From Cytophagales bacterium (GTDB lineage: Bacteria; Bacteroidota; Bacteroidia; Cytophagales; Cyclobacteriaceae): a stretch of 11,658 bases of DNA. Under the pieces are notes generated by a model. That model had not been told where the DNA came from. It saw nothing but the letters and a program-made list of their open reading frames with translations, and ran no database searches. The stretch covers positions 1-11,658 of the forward strand of contig JAJCYL010000475.1 in the NCBI GenBank assembly GCA_029262955.1, in the 5' to 3' direction. Below are positions 1 to 6,873 of this stretch, piece after piece (within the stretch, counting starts at the first letter, position 1; each line of letters opens with the position of its first letter). The position numbers and the translations under genes are program-made.

Positions 1-82
1 TATTTTCATCCAATGGTCCTTCACACGAAATCGTACTTAGGAAAAACATTGACGCTATTAATCTTTTATTAATTGCTTTCAT
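1..82 (-). CDS. SusD/RagB-like outer-membrane lipoprotein, N-terminal fragment (runs off the window)
   Basis: Only the first 27 codons are inside the window. The reading begins at an ATG at position 82 and gives a lipoprotein signal peptide: a lysine/arginine-containing N terminus (MKAINKR), a hydrophobic stretch (LIASMFFLS) and a lipobox ending at Cys20 (LSTISC), followed by EGPLDEN. A lipidated N terminus directly after a SusC gene on the same strand is the standard position of SusD, the surface substrate-binding lid of the SusCD transporter. The start lies 28 bp beyond the SusC stop codon, so the two are almost certainly co-transcribed. Seen: the signal peptide and spacing. Inferred: the SusD identity, since the mature domain is outside the window. 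Confidence 0.8.
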   Translation of the reverse strand, partial: MKAINKRLIASMFFLSTISCEGPLDEN

Positions 83-110
83 TTTAAATAAATTTTAAAT
101 CAGTTGAAAT

Positions 111-3100
111 TTAGAATGAGGCGTTCATGCCAAGTATAAACGTGCGAGCCAATGGATAGCTGCTATAGTCCACCTTCACATTGTTCCTACCAAGTGAGTT
201 GGCTTCCGGGTCAAACCCAATGTAGTCTGTTATAGTGAACAGATTTTGCGCTGACGCATAGATCCTCAAAGAGTTCAGGAAGTTGATGTTAGCCGTAGGG
301 AAGTTGTAACTAATTGTCACATTTTTTAATCTCAGATAGGACGCATCCTGAAGCATCAGAGTGTTCACTTTGCTGCCTTCATATGAGTTAGGATCCACAG
401 CCGAGGGCCATTTGGCTCCAGTGTTTTGAGGTGTCCAACGGTCAAGCATTGTCGCCAGTCTGTTCCTTCTAAAATTGGCAGGATACATACTCTCAATCAC
501 ATTGACATTCAACAAATCAGCACCTTTAACTCCCTGAAAAAAGAAGCTTAATTCCCAACTTTTGTACTTAAATTGGTTGTTTAACCCATAGGTGAAATCA
601 GGAAAAGGACTTCCTATAATTACCTGATCTGCTGGCGTGATTGATCCATCTCCATTTTGATCAACGAAATTTGGGAAGCCTGGGTTGGCCTCTCCCGATT
701 GTTGTATCCCGTCAACCTCATAACCATAATAAGAGGCTAGGGATGAACCCTCTTGAATTATTGCTGTATTGCCAGTTGCCTGAATATTACCAGTTACGAT
801 CTGATCAATCCTTCCCAAATCCTCGACCTTGTTACTAATAGCAGTAAAATTCAGGCTTGTATTCCAGGAAAAGTCATTCGTAACAACATTTTTAGAATTG
901 ATAAGGAACTCAAAACCCTTATTCGAGACTTCTCCTATGTTGGTAAGGATTGAACTATAACCTGATGAAACTGGTAATGGCAGATTGAACAGGAGGTCAT
1001 CCGTTCTTTTGGAGAAGTAGTCCAAAGTGGTACTTATCTTCCCGTTTAAAATACTTGCATCAATCCCGATATTAAACTGAGTGGTAGTTTCCCACTTCAG
1101 ATCAGGGTTTGCTATTCTGAGAGGTTCAACACTTCCTACCACCTGACCATCAAAAACTGAAAATGCACCTGTTCCAAACGTAAGTTGAGAGTTGTAGTTA
1201 CCAATCTCCTGATTACCAGTTTGCCCCCAACTAGCCCTTACCTTTAGTTCTTCAAATAAATCGGGAACAAAAGGTTCTTCGGTCAACTTATAACCAAATG
1301 CAAATGATGGAAAGTATCCATACTTATTGTTCTCACCAAAACGAGAAGAACCATCTGCTCTTATTGAGCCAGTAAATAGAAACTTCTTAAGTAAAGTATA
1401 GTTAATCCTTCCCAAATAGGATAAGAGTGTATTATCCTCTCTATTACTGAACAGGTTATCATTATTTGTATCACCAAGACTTAAGTTATTGGTTTCAATA
1501 GCATCTGTTGGGAAACCAGGTATATTTGCATTTAGGATACGAAAATTAAACTTTTGATAAGTGGTTCCCCCCAACAGATTAAATCTGTGATTCTCATTAA
1601 TTTCCTTTTCATAATTCATGGTGTATTCCACAAGGAAGCTTGAGCGCTCCAAAGATGTAACATCCGCAAATCCACGCTGAGGACCACCTCGTAAAGTTAA
1701 TGTGCTAACAAAGACATCTCTTCGTTGATTTTGTATATCTGATCCTAGATTAACCTTAGCCGTTAGCCCCTCAACTATCTCATGTGAGATGTAAAAATTT
1801 CCTAAGGTTCTGTTAGTTTGACTTTCACTGCTAACACCTTCAATAAGGCTAACCGGATTGTTGACAGTTAAATTTTGGGAAACAGTAAAAGATCCATCAG
1901 GTTGTAATATAGGTTCAGTGGGATCATATAATTGTGAAGTATAAATTGGGCCTGCACTTTCATTTGTGTTTACTCCATCAATTCCATTGCGGTCAAAAAT
2001 GTGACTAGCGTTAATATTAAATCCAATATTTGTTTTCTCACCGATTTTTGAATCCAGATTTAATCTTCCAATAAACTTTTCCATACCAGTATTTTTAACA
2101 ATTCCCTGCTGGTTGAAGTAATCGAGAGAAGCGTAAATCTTTGAACTTCCAACACCACCGGTAAGAGAAATGCTGTTGTCTGACATAGCGGCAGTTCGAT
2201 AAACTTGATCCTGCCAGTCTGTACCGGTACCTATTGAGGCAATGTCAGAGGAGCTAAAGACATCCCCATTCCCCTGATCATTCGACACATCATTGATGAA
2301 CTGAATGTACTCTTGGGTAGTCATAACGTCCATATCATTGACTATTTTTTGAGTACCTACATAAGTGTTATAGTTGATAGTCAACTTATCGCTTTTCCCT
2401 TTTTTTGTAGTTATCATAACAACACCATTGGCACCCCTTGAACCATAAATTGCTGTCGCAGATGCATCTTTAAGAATCTCGATAGATTCAATATCATTGG
2501 GATTCAAAGAGTTCAAAGGGTTCCTTGGACTTAGGTTAGTCCCCAAGCTTGCACCGCCAACAGCATTATCAAGAGTTGAACCTATACCGAAGCCTTGAAG
2601 ATTAGAGGCGTTGTCGATTGGAAAACCATCTATTACATAAAGTGGTTCATTGCTTGCATTAATAGAACTTGCACCTCTGATCCTTATAGATAGACCTCCT
2701 CCCGGTTCAGAGCTACTTTGCGAGATCTGAACACCAGCAGCCCTTCCTAACATCATCTGATCAACAGATACAATTGGGCCAACGTTGAGTTCTTCCGCTT
2801 TTAAAGCTGATACAGAACCAGTCAAATCGCTTTTATTCACTGTACCGTATCCTACAACAATAATTTCCTCAAGGCTTTCAATATCGGGCACCAATGAAAT
2901 GGTCAAAGTAGTCCTGTTACCCAGGTCAACAACTTGTTCCTTATACCCTACATAGGAAATGACCAATTGAGCATTTTCTTCTACATCAATCGTAAAACGC
3001 CCATCAAAATCAGTAATTGTTCCCCTCGATGTGCCCCGAATTATCACGGAAGCACCTGGCAAGCCAGCACCTTCCTCATCTAAAACCTGACCTGTAACCG

Positions 3101-3512
3101 TTGTTTCTTCCAGGATTATTTGAATGGTAGACTGCTCTTTTCTATTATTTGAACGACGAACGTTGATTACTCTGTTAACTTGCTGAAAACTTAGGCCCCA
3201 TTCCTTAGAAAGGAATATGAGAAACTCTTCAACAGTGACAGAAGACTTCACGTAAGAAACCTTATGTGATTGATCAGCAACAGAGTTACGATCAAATGAA
3301 AATGTAAGTTCTGATTGCTTTTGTATTTCGGAAAAGCATTCGGAGAGTGACGCGTTTTTCAGGTTGAGGTTTATTGAAATTTCTTTAACGCTCTGCACCT
3401 GAGCATTTCCTGTAGCAGCTGCTAAAACTACTGTAGAGAAAATCAAATGAATTACCCATATTTGAATGGTGAACTTCATCAACAGATTAATTTGTTGTAA
3501 TGATACTTTCAT
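111..3512 (-). CDS. SusC/RagA-like TonB-dependent outer-membrane receptor with STN signalling domain
   Basis: This is a 1133-residue outer-membrane transporter of the SusC type, importing an unknown large nutrient with SusD and TonB energy. Seen in order: a signal peptide (about 12-37, cleavage near GNAQ); an STN domain (about 44-117, starting ISINLNLKNASLSECFSEI); a carboxypeptidase-D regulatory-like beta domain (about 138-205, TVTGQVLDEEGAGLPGASV); a TonB-box/plug start (LEEIIVVGYGT, about 214); a plug with the SusC signatures LYVIDGFPID and IEILKDASATAIYGSRGANG (about 290-370); and a beta-barrel ending in an aromatic residue (GMNASF). The STN domain marks it as a transducer, matching the FecR and ECF sigma genes just upstream. 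The frame is open from a GTG at 3566, and an ATG at 3479 is also possible. I chose the ATG at 3512 because it leaves a short positively charged lead before the hydrophobic signal; none has a clear ribosome-binding site. Family and signalling role are confident; substrate unknown. Confidence 0.96.
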   Translation of the reverse strand: MKVSLQQINLLMKFTIQIWVIHLIFSTVVLAAATGNAQVQSVKEISINLNLKNASLSECFSEIQKQSELTFSFDRNSVADQSHKVSYVKSSVTVEEFLIFLSKEWGLSFQQVNRVINVRRSNNRKEQSTIQIILEETTVTGQVLDEEGAGLPGASVIIRGTSRGTITDFDGRFTIDVEENAQLVISYVGYKEQVVDLGNRTTLTISLVPDIESLEEIIVVGYGTVNKSDLTGSVSALKAEELNVGPIVSVDQMMLGRAAGVQISQSSSEPGGGLSIRIRGASSINASNEPLYVIDGFPIDNASNLQGFGIGSTLDNAVGGASLGTNLSPRNPLNSLNPNDIESIEILKDASATAIYGSRGANGVVMITTKKGKSDKLTINYNTYVGTQKIVNDMDVMTTQEYIQFINDVSNDQGNGDVFSSSDIASIGTGTDWQDQVYRTAAMSDNSISLTGGVGSSKIYASLDYFNQQGIVKNTGMEKFIGRLNLDSKIGEKTNIGFNINASHIFDRNGIDGVNTNESAGPIYTSQLYDPTEPILQPDGSFTVSQNLTVNNPVSLIEGVSSESQTNRTLGNFYISHEIVEGLTAKVNLGSDIQNQRRDVFVSTLTLRGGPQRGFADVTSLERSSFLVEYTMNYEKEINENHRFNLLGGTTYQKFNFRILNANIPGFPTDAIETNNLSLGDTNNDNLFSNREDNTLLSYLGRINYTLLKKFLFTGSIRADGSSRFGENNKYGYFPSFAFGYKLTEEPFVPDLFEELKVRASWGQTGNQEIGNYNSQLTFGTGAFSVFDGQVVGSVEPLRIANPDLKWETTTQFNIGIDASILNGKISTTLDYFSKRTDDLLFNLPLPVSSGYSSILTNIGEVSNKGFEFLINSKNVVTNDFSWNTSLNFTAISNKVEDLGRIDQIVTGNIQATGNTAIIQEGSSLASYYGYEVDGIQQSGEANPGFPNFVDQNGDGSITPADQVIIGSPFPDFTYGLNNQFKYKSWELSFFFQGVKGADLLNVNVIESMYPANFRRNRLATMLDRWTPQNTGAKWPSAVDPNSYEGSKVNTLMLQDASYLRLKNVTISYNFPTANINFLNSLRIYASAQNLFTITDYIGFDPEANSLGRNNVKVDYSSYPLARTFILGMNASF

Positions 3513-3587
3513 AGTACATGTTTGATAGTTGTGACAATTATTGAACATTTTAGTAATCAAACTCACGGCAATGAGCTATGATTACGG

Positions 3588-3615
3588 GAAAGGTTTCCGA
3601 CTTTCGGAACCTTTC
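3588..3615. promoter_or_regulatory. Hairpin between FecR and SusC genes
   Basis: GAAAGGTT at 3588-3595 pairs with AACCTTTC at 3608-3615, and CCGA pairs with TCGG around a CTT loop, with one bulged T at 3596. That makes a 12 bp stem. A run of seven T follows on the plus strand (3616-3622), so it has intrinsic-terminator form only for plus-strand (antisense) transcription. On the coding (minus) strand the A-tract precedes the hairpin and no U-tract follows. It lies 13 bp past the FecR stop and about 75 bp before the chosen SusC start. It could be an mRNA processing or stability element that uncouples receptor from regulator expression. Confidence 0.6.
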
Positions 3616-3628
3616 TTTTTTTGTTTAC

Positions 3629-4684
3629 TTATTTCGTATTTCGACTTTTTATTACAATGACTTTGTTTTTTATTTCATAGTTAAACCCCTCTGCAAATCC
3701 GATACTCCTCAAGATGTTTTCCAAAGATTGATTATCAAACCTTCCTGAATAATTCCATTTGGTATTAAATGATCCCTTGAACTCAAACACAACTCCAAAC
3801 CATTTTTTGAGTGATTCAAATATTTCCCTACGAGAGGCATTATCAAATATCAGGACATTGTCTTTCCAGGCAACTATATCATATCCAAATGATAGCGGAG
3901 TATTGAAACCTCCCTCATTGGATTTTATCATTTGGCCCGGACTAAGAATCACTTTGCTTTTGTCTGAAAAATGGGCTACATAAACCTTACCCGTAAGAAG
4001 TGCAACATTGACCGACTCATTGTAGTGACTATTAATAGTGAAGGAAGTACCAATAGCTTCTGTTACAGTATTCCCCGCAATAACTCTAAAAGGACGATCT
4101 GGGTTTTTGGAGACCTCAAAGAATGCCTCCCCTTGCAAACGAACTACTCTACTTGAATCCGAAAAGTATTTCGCATAACTTATACTTGAACCCGAATTCA
4201 GAATCACACGAGAACCGTCACTAAGATGGACCGTCAACTTCTGACCAGATATTGTATTCTTCTCTTGAATTGGGTTATTAATAGTTACAGGTCCCTTTTC
4301 AAGAAATAATAAATCCTTAGCTAGAAAAACCGATAGCAATATGGCAAGGCTAGCAGCAACAGCCCATCTCCATACTACATTCCTGTTTGATTGAACATTC
4401 TCTCCTTTTAATCCTTTGCTTTTGCCTGGAGAATCCAGATAATCATCAATGCGCTTCTTAATACGATCGGATTGGTATTCAAATTTTTTTACTTCCTTTT
4501 TTGAAAGGAGCCGTATTACATGCTCAGCCTCTTTAGCTCTATCTTTTAATATTGGGTTACTATTTAACCTGGACAGCCATGGACTATTTTTGTCCTTACC
4601 ATTTACAATCCAATCCAAATAATCTTCGTCCAAAAGAAAGTCTTCTATCGAATAGTTAGCAAATGACTTCTTATATACCTTCAT
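3629..4684 (-). CDS. FecR-family anti-sigma factor (inner-membrane signal transducer)
   Basis: The 351-residue protein has the usual Bacteroidota FecR layout. The cytoplasmic N-terminal part (1-103) would bind the sigma factor. One transmembrane helix lies at about 104-123 (VVWRWAVAASLAILLSVFLA). A periplasmic FecR domain spans about 147-237, with the typical LSDGSRVILNSGSSISY and LQGEAFFEVSKNPDRPFRV strings. A C-terminal DUF4974-like, STN-resembling domain lies at about 278-346 (FDNASRREIFESLKKWFGVVFEF ... NILRSIGF). In the family model it holds the ECF sigma factor until the receptor STN domain signals through its periplasmic part. It sits between its sigma gene (110 bp upstream, if ATG at 4684 is the start) and the receptor. 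A TTG one codon earlier could also start it. No clear ribosome-binding site is visible. Confidence 0.94.
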   Translation of the reverse strand: MKVYKKSFANYSIEDFLLDEDYLDWIVNGKDKNSPWLSRLNSNPILKDRAKEAEHVIRLLSKKEVKKFEYQSDRIKKRIDDYLDSPGKSKGLKGENVQSNRNVVWRWAVAASLAILLSVFLAKDLLFLEKGPVTINNPIQEKNTISGQKLTVHLSDGSRVILNSGSSISYAKYFSDSSRVVRLQGEAFFEVSKNPDRPFRVIAGNTVTEAIGTSFTINSHYNESVNVALLTGKVYVAHFSDKSKVILSPGQMIKSNEGGFNTPLSFGYDIVAWKDNVLIFDNASRREIFESLKKWFGVVFEFKGSFNTKWNYSGRFDNQSLENILRSIGFAEGFNYEIKNKVIVIKSRNTK

Positions 4685-4794
4685 CAAAATAGGATATTAC
4701 AATTCATATTATATAAGAGACACTAACCACCCAGATTACTCCTCATTTTCAGAAAAATCTTGGGGTCCCTGGTGAAAGGTGGATAAAAAATGTT

Positions 4795-5394
4795 CTAAAG
4801 AGAGTTTCCTGATTCTATAAGCAATGGAAAAATGACATGCGCCCTTATCATTATAGATCTCAGTTTGACCATTGCTTTAGCCAACGCATTGTATAATTGT
4901 TTCTTGTTCATTTTCAGAATCTGTGCGATTTCCTGAAAAGAATATTCGGCATAGTATTTTAAATAGATAATCTCTTTTTGAGTCGAAGACAATTTGGTTA
5001 GAGCTTTTTTCAGTTCCTTTAACTTATAAGACTCATCTTCAAAAGCCACCGTTAAAACTGCTTTATCAAAATCTTGAATCTCCTGTCCAAAATCTGCAAA
5101 ACTTAAGTCTTTTTGATTTTTAATCATCCTAAGCAAACGCCTTCTAAGAGAGATTATCAGATAAAAGCGAATTGATTCAACATTGCCTAAGTTCTCCTTT
5201 TTAATCCAGATATCAGTAAATAAGTCTTGAATGCAATCCTCTATAATTTGATTATTTGAGGTCATTTCATGACCATATGCTAACAACTGGTTAATATTGT
5301 CACAATAAATCTGGTCAAATGCCTCCCTGCTTCCGGATTTCATTTCCTTCCACAAATTAGATTCTGACCCTCTATATGAGATATTTAAACTCAT
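4795..5394 (-). CDS. FecI-like ECF RNA polymerase sigma factor
   Basis: This 199-residue sigma-70-family protein has only regions 2 and 4, as expected for an extracytoplasmic-function sigma factor. Region 2 covers about 25-93 (EAFDQIYCDNINQLLAYGHEM ... IIEDCIQDLFTDIW, the promoter-melting and core-binding part). Region 4 covers about 126-181 (LTKLSSTQKEIIYLKYYAEYSFQEIAQILKMNKKQLYNALAKAM), whose helix-turn-helix reads the -35 element. It is the first gene of the sigma, anti-sigma, SusC, SusD series on this strand and is expected to direct transcription of the receptor operon when the FecR protein is triggered. The ATG at 5394 is the first good start; a G-rich GGGTGGCGG stretch lies just upstream but is not a convincing Shine-Dalgarno. 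Confidence 0.95.
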   Translation of the reverse strand: MSLNISYRGSESNLWKEMKSGSREAFDQIYCDNINQLLAYGHEMTSNNQIIEDCIQDLFTDIWIKKENLGNVESIRFYLIISLRRRLLRMIKNQKDLSFADFGQEIQDFDKAVLTVAFEDESYKLKELKKALTKLSSTQKEIIYLKYYAEYSFQEIAQILKMNKKQLYNALAKAMVKLRSIMIRAHVIFPLLIESGNSL

Positions 5395-5784
5395 GAACCG
5401 CCACCCATGTGAACTTGAATAATTATCAATTTAACAAAAAAATAATATCAACTTAGAAAAAATCTTTTTGAGGGGACATTAAATGACCCCTCAATTAAGT
5501 AAATGGAAATCTCTGTGGCGGTTGAATAGTAAATTCACCTAGTTACTCCAAACCAATTTTTCCTATGCAAATTTTGGAATAGAATATTTTTACCTTAATC
5601 TGGGTACAGCTCTTTTACCCAATTAAAACACCAACATATTTTTAATAGCTTAAGAAAAGTGACACAAAGTCATTTCTCTTCAAAGATGGTAGATTTTGTA
5701 ATGGGTAAATCAAGTTCAATCACCAAAATATTTAATTCGTATCTGGAATTTCCAGTGTGGAATCAGCAGAACTGGTCTCCTGCA
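5395..5784. other. Non-coding upstream region of the sigma/FecR/SusC locus
   Basis: No gene was found in these 390 bp on either strand. The stretch is strongly AT-rich and must contain the promoter of the ECF sigma gene, but no clear -33/-7 pair of the Bacteroidota type (TTTG / TAnnTTTG) could be assigned. It contains one strong hairpin (listed separately) and a weak GGGTA/TACCC inverted repeat near 5601-5620. Confidence 0.5.
5468..5494. promoter_or_regulatory. Perfect 8 bp inverted repeat upstream of the ECF sigma gene
   Basis: TTGAGGGG (5468-5475) and CCCCTCAA (5487-5494) form a perfect 8 bp stem around an 11-base loop, ACATTAAATGA. CAT and ATG in the loop could add 3 more pairs after one A/A mismatch. 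The centre is about 87 bp upstream of the sigma start codon. On the minus strand the stem is followed by AAAGATTTTTTC, a T-rich tail displaced by five bases, so it may terminate transcription coming from the broken sigma gene further upstream. It could equally be an operator. There is no T-run on the plus-strand side. Confidence 0.55.
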
Positions 5785-5852
5785 TGATGGGAGAATTCAA
5801 GCAAGGTGATTACTCCCGAACGGCCAGTGATTCCGGTCAATCTACGACCCAG
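5785..5852. mobile_element. Degenerate tandem repeats resembling an IS21-family end (remnant)
   Basis: Three adjacent units each start with TGAT on the plus strand: 5785-5806 (22 bp), 5807-5827 (21 bp, ending CGGCCAG) and 5828-5852 (25 bp, TGATTCCGGTCAATC... ending CCCAG). Multiple short repeats built around a CCAGTGATTCCGGTC-like core are typical of the termini of IS21-family elements in Bacteroidota (recalled from family knowledge, not searched). The segment is visibly more GC-rich than the surrounding sequence. No istA or istB coding sequence is present, so at most one decayed end remains. It adjoins, and supplies the stop codon of, the truncated sigma gene on the minus strand. The repeats are seen; the IS21 link is inference. 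Confidence 0.45.
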
Positions 5853-6070
5853 TCTTTCAGAAATGAGAAGGACTCAAGACCAGTGGTGAACTGGCTACCA
5901 AATTTGAATAAACTGCCAAAATGGGAAGAATAGATCCGTGCAAAGGCCGAGAGATCCCCCTTCGTGAAGAACCTCCAAATGGTCTTATCAGACAGTGAGC
6001 TAAAATCCCAAAACTGTCCAGAACTCAATTCTGGTTCTGTCTCTTTCTTGTATATCTTAAGAGATTTCAT
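5837..6070 (-). pseudogene. Truncated FecI-like ECF sigma factor (N-terminal stub)
   Basis: This is a 77-codon open frame. Residues 31-63 (IWRFFTKGDLSAFARIYSSH, then FGSLFKFGSQFTT) read like the start of sigma region 2. They align without gaps to residues 14-46 of the intact ECF sigma at 4795-5394, sharing W, G, AF, IY, L, G and T in the same register. After FTTGLE the resemblance stops, and the last residues (KDWVVD) and the stop codon lie in the IS21-like repeats. The rest of region 2, the linker and region 4 are missing, and no continuation was found in other frames downstream. Residues 1-30 form a lead not seen in the intact copy. The fragment is too short to act as a sigma factor, so I read it as a gene broken by an insertion or deletion. 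A small expressed protein cannot be excluded. Confidence 0.65.
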
Positions 6071-6183
6071 CTTCCACTAAAACTTAAAATGACCCCAATA
6101 GTCTTACTTCCGGCTTTTTCACAATGTATTTCATGAGATTTTATCACCATTAAGCGATTCAATAGCCTAATTAATCAAATTAG

Positions 6184-6191
6184 TATATTTG
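6184..6191 (+). promoter_or_regulatory. Possible -7 promoter element for the doxX gene
   Basis: TATATTTG matches the Bacteroidota housekeeping -7 consensus TAnnTTTG and lies 28 bp before the ATG of the DoxX-family gene, a reasonable distance for a short leader. No good -33 TTTG box was found at the usual spacing, so support is weak. Confidence 0.35.
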
Positions 6192-6219
6192 GTTCAGAAA
6201 CAAATAAACAAATAAAACT

Positions 6220-6582
6220 ATGACAGAAAAAACAAAAATTATTATCTCCTGGTCGATAAAAGGATTGTTGACCCTTATGTTTGCTTTTAGCGCTTTTGGA
6301 AAGTTAAGCGGATCAGAAGAGGTTTCCATGATGTTTGAAGCTTTTCGTCTAACCGGGTATAAAACAATGATCGGCATTATTGAGCTCATTTGCACCGTGT
6401 TGTATTTGATTCCCCGTACATCATCATTGGGAACTTTACTATTGACTTCTTATATGGGCGGAGCAATTGTAGCGCATATGACGGTGGGTGATCCGTTTAT
6501 TTTCCAGGGTTTTATGATTTTATTTATCTGGATTGGTCAATACTTAGTGCAACCATCACTAATAGATAGCTTTAAAAAGTAG
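6220..6582 (+). CDS. DoxX-family (DoxX-like) small integral membrane protein
   Basis: The 120-residue protein has four predicted membrane helices at roughly 8-26, 49-64, 69-87 and 94-111. It carries the DoxX-family pattern of a first helix followed by FSAFGKLSGSEEV, then a second helix with IIELICTVLYLIPRTSSLG and a third with LLTSYMGGAIVAHMTVGDP. Family members are inner-membrane proteins, often found with redox- or stress-responsive regulators; the biochemical role of the short DoxX-like proteins is not settled. The gene stands alone on the plus strand. The start at 6220 has an A-rich leader (AAATAAACAAATAAAACT), common for Bacteroidota translation starts. An imperfect A/T stem (8 A at 6636-6643, 7 T at 6649-6655) past the stop could be a weak terminator. 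Confidence 0.88.
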   Translation: MTEKTKIIISWSIKGLLTLMFAFSAFGKLSGSEEVSMMFEAFRLTGYKTMIGIIELICTVLYLIPRTSSLGTLLLTSYMGGAIVAHMTVGDPFIFQGFMILFIWIGQYLVQPSLIDSFKK

Positions 6583-6652
6583 TTATTAATGAGAGCCAGT
6601 GCTGTTATAAAGACAACGAACTTATCTTATTCATTAAAAAAAATAAAGTTTT

Positions 6653-6680
6653 TTTAGTTTTGAAATAAAAGAACTAAATT
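6653..6680. promoter_or_regulatory. Inverted-repeat operator candidate, copy 1 (MarR-type site)
   Basis: TTTAGTT (6653-6659) and AACTAAA (6672-6678) form a perfect 7 bp inverted repeat with a 12-base spacer, extended by TT at 6679-6680. Its reverse complement matches the 28-base site at 10433-10460 in 26 of 28 positions, including the spacer. The other site lies beside a MarR-family gene, so this one is a candidate binding site for the same regulator. It is 70 bp past the doxX stop and about 194 bp before the HD-domain gene. Confidence 0.6.
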
Positions 6681-6695
6681 AAATTAAATTAAAGA

Positions 6696-6807
6696 TCTAC
6701 TATTTTGGCTAGTAGGTGGTTCTGTTTAGTAGATAGCAGGAAAATTTCCTTTGACTTATTTCACTGGCAATTTTAATAGTCCAATCTGTACAATGAGGTT
6801 TAGTAGA
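6696..6807. repeat. Cluster of TAGTAG-type short repeats in the doxX-HD gene gap
   Basis: CTACTA (6697-6702) and TAGTAG (6710-6715) form an inverted repeat with a 7-base spacer. The ten-base word GTTTAGTAGA then occurs at 6724-6733 and again at 6798-6807, 74 bp apart. The four AGTAG-type half-sites in about 110 bp of otherwise non-coding DNA look like a regulatory binding cluster for the downstream HD/TetR/GbsR operon. Which protein binds is unknown. Confidence 0.4.
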
Positions 6808-6832
6808 CTAAGTTATTGTTAGGTTGGTTTTT

Positions 6833-6861
6833 AATACCGGCACCCAATAAGTGCCGGTATT
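6833..6861. promoter_or_regulatory. Perfect 11 bp hairpin just upstream of the HD-domain gene
   Basis: AATACCGGCAC (6833-6843) pairs perfectly with GTGCCGGTATT (6851-6861) around a 7-base loop CCAATAA. It is much more GC-rich than its surroundings and ends 12 bases before the first ATG of the HD-domain gene. No T-run follows on the plus strand (CTTCACCC), nor a clear one on the minus strand, so it is not a standard intrinsic terminator. It may be a leader structure affecting translation or mRNA stability, or a terminator lacking the usual tail. Confidence 0.6.
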
Positions 6862-6873
6862 CTTCACCCATTA

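Noticed and set aside
641..953. Overlapping plus-strand open frames opposite the SusC gene
   Set aside because: They are antisense to a strongly conserved beta-barrel region, show no family motifs, and reflect codon structure of the real gene.
3759..4156. Two plus-strand open frames opposite the FecR gene
   Set aside because: Shadows of the FecR-coding strand with low-complexity serine/leucine-rich translations and no motifs.
5481..6096. Word AAATGACCCC at 5481-5490 and 6087-6096, upstream of the intact and broken sigma genes, considered as a shared sigma promoter box
   Set aside because: A single ten-base match at very different distances from the two starts (about 87 and 17 bp) with no conserved partner element; likely coincidence.
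6180..6395. Minus-strand frame of 71 codons over the start of doxX
   Set aside because: It overlaps the well-supported DoxX gene and its composition is that of a reverse frame of a membrane protein.
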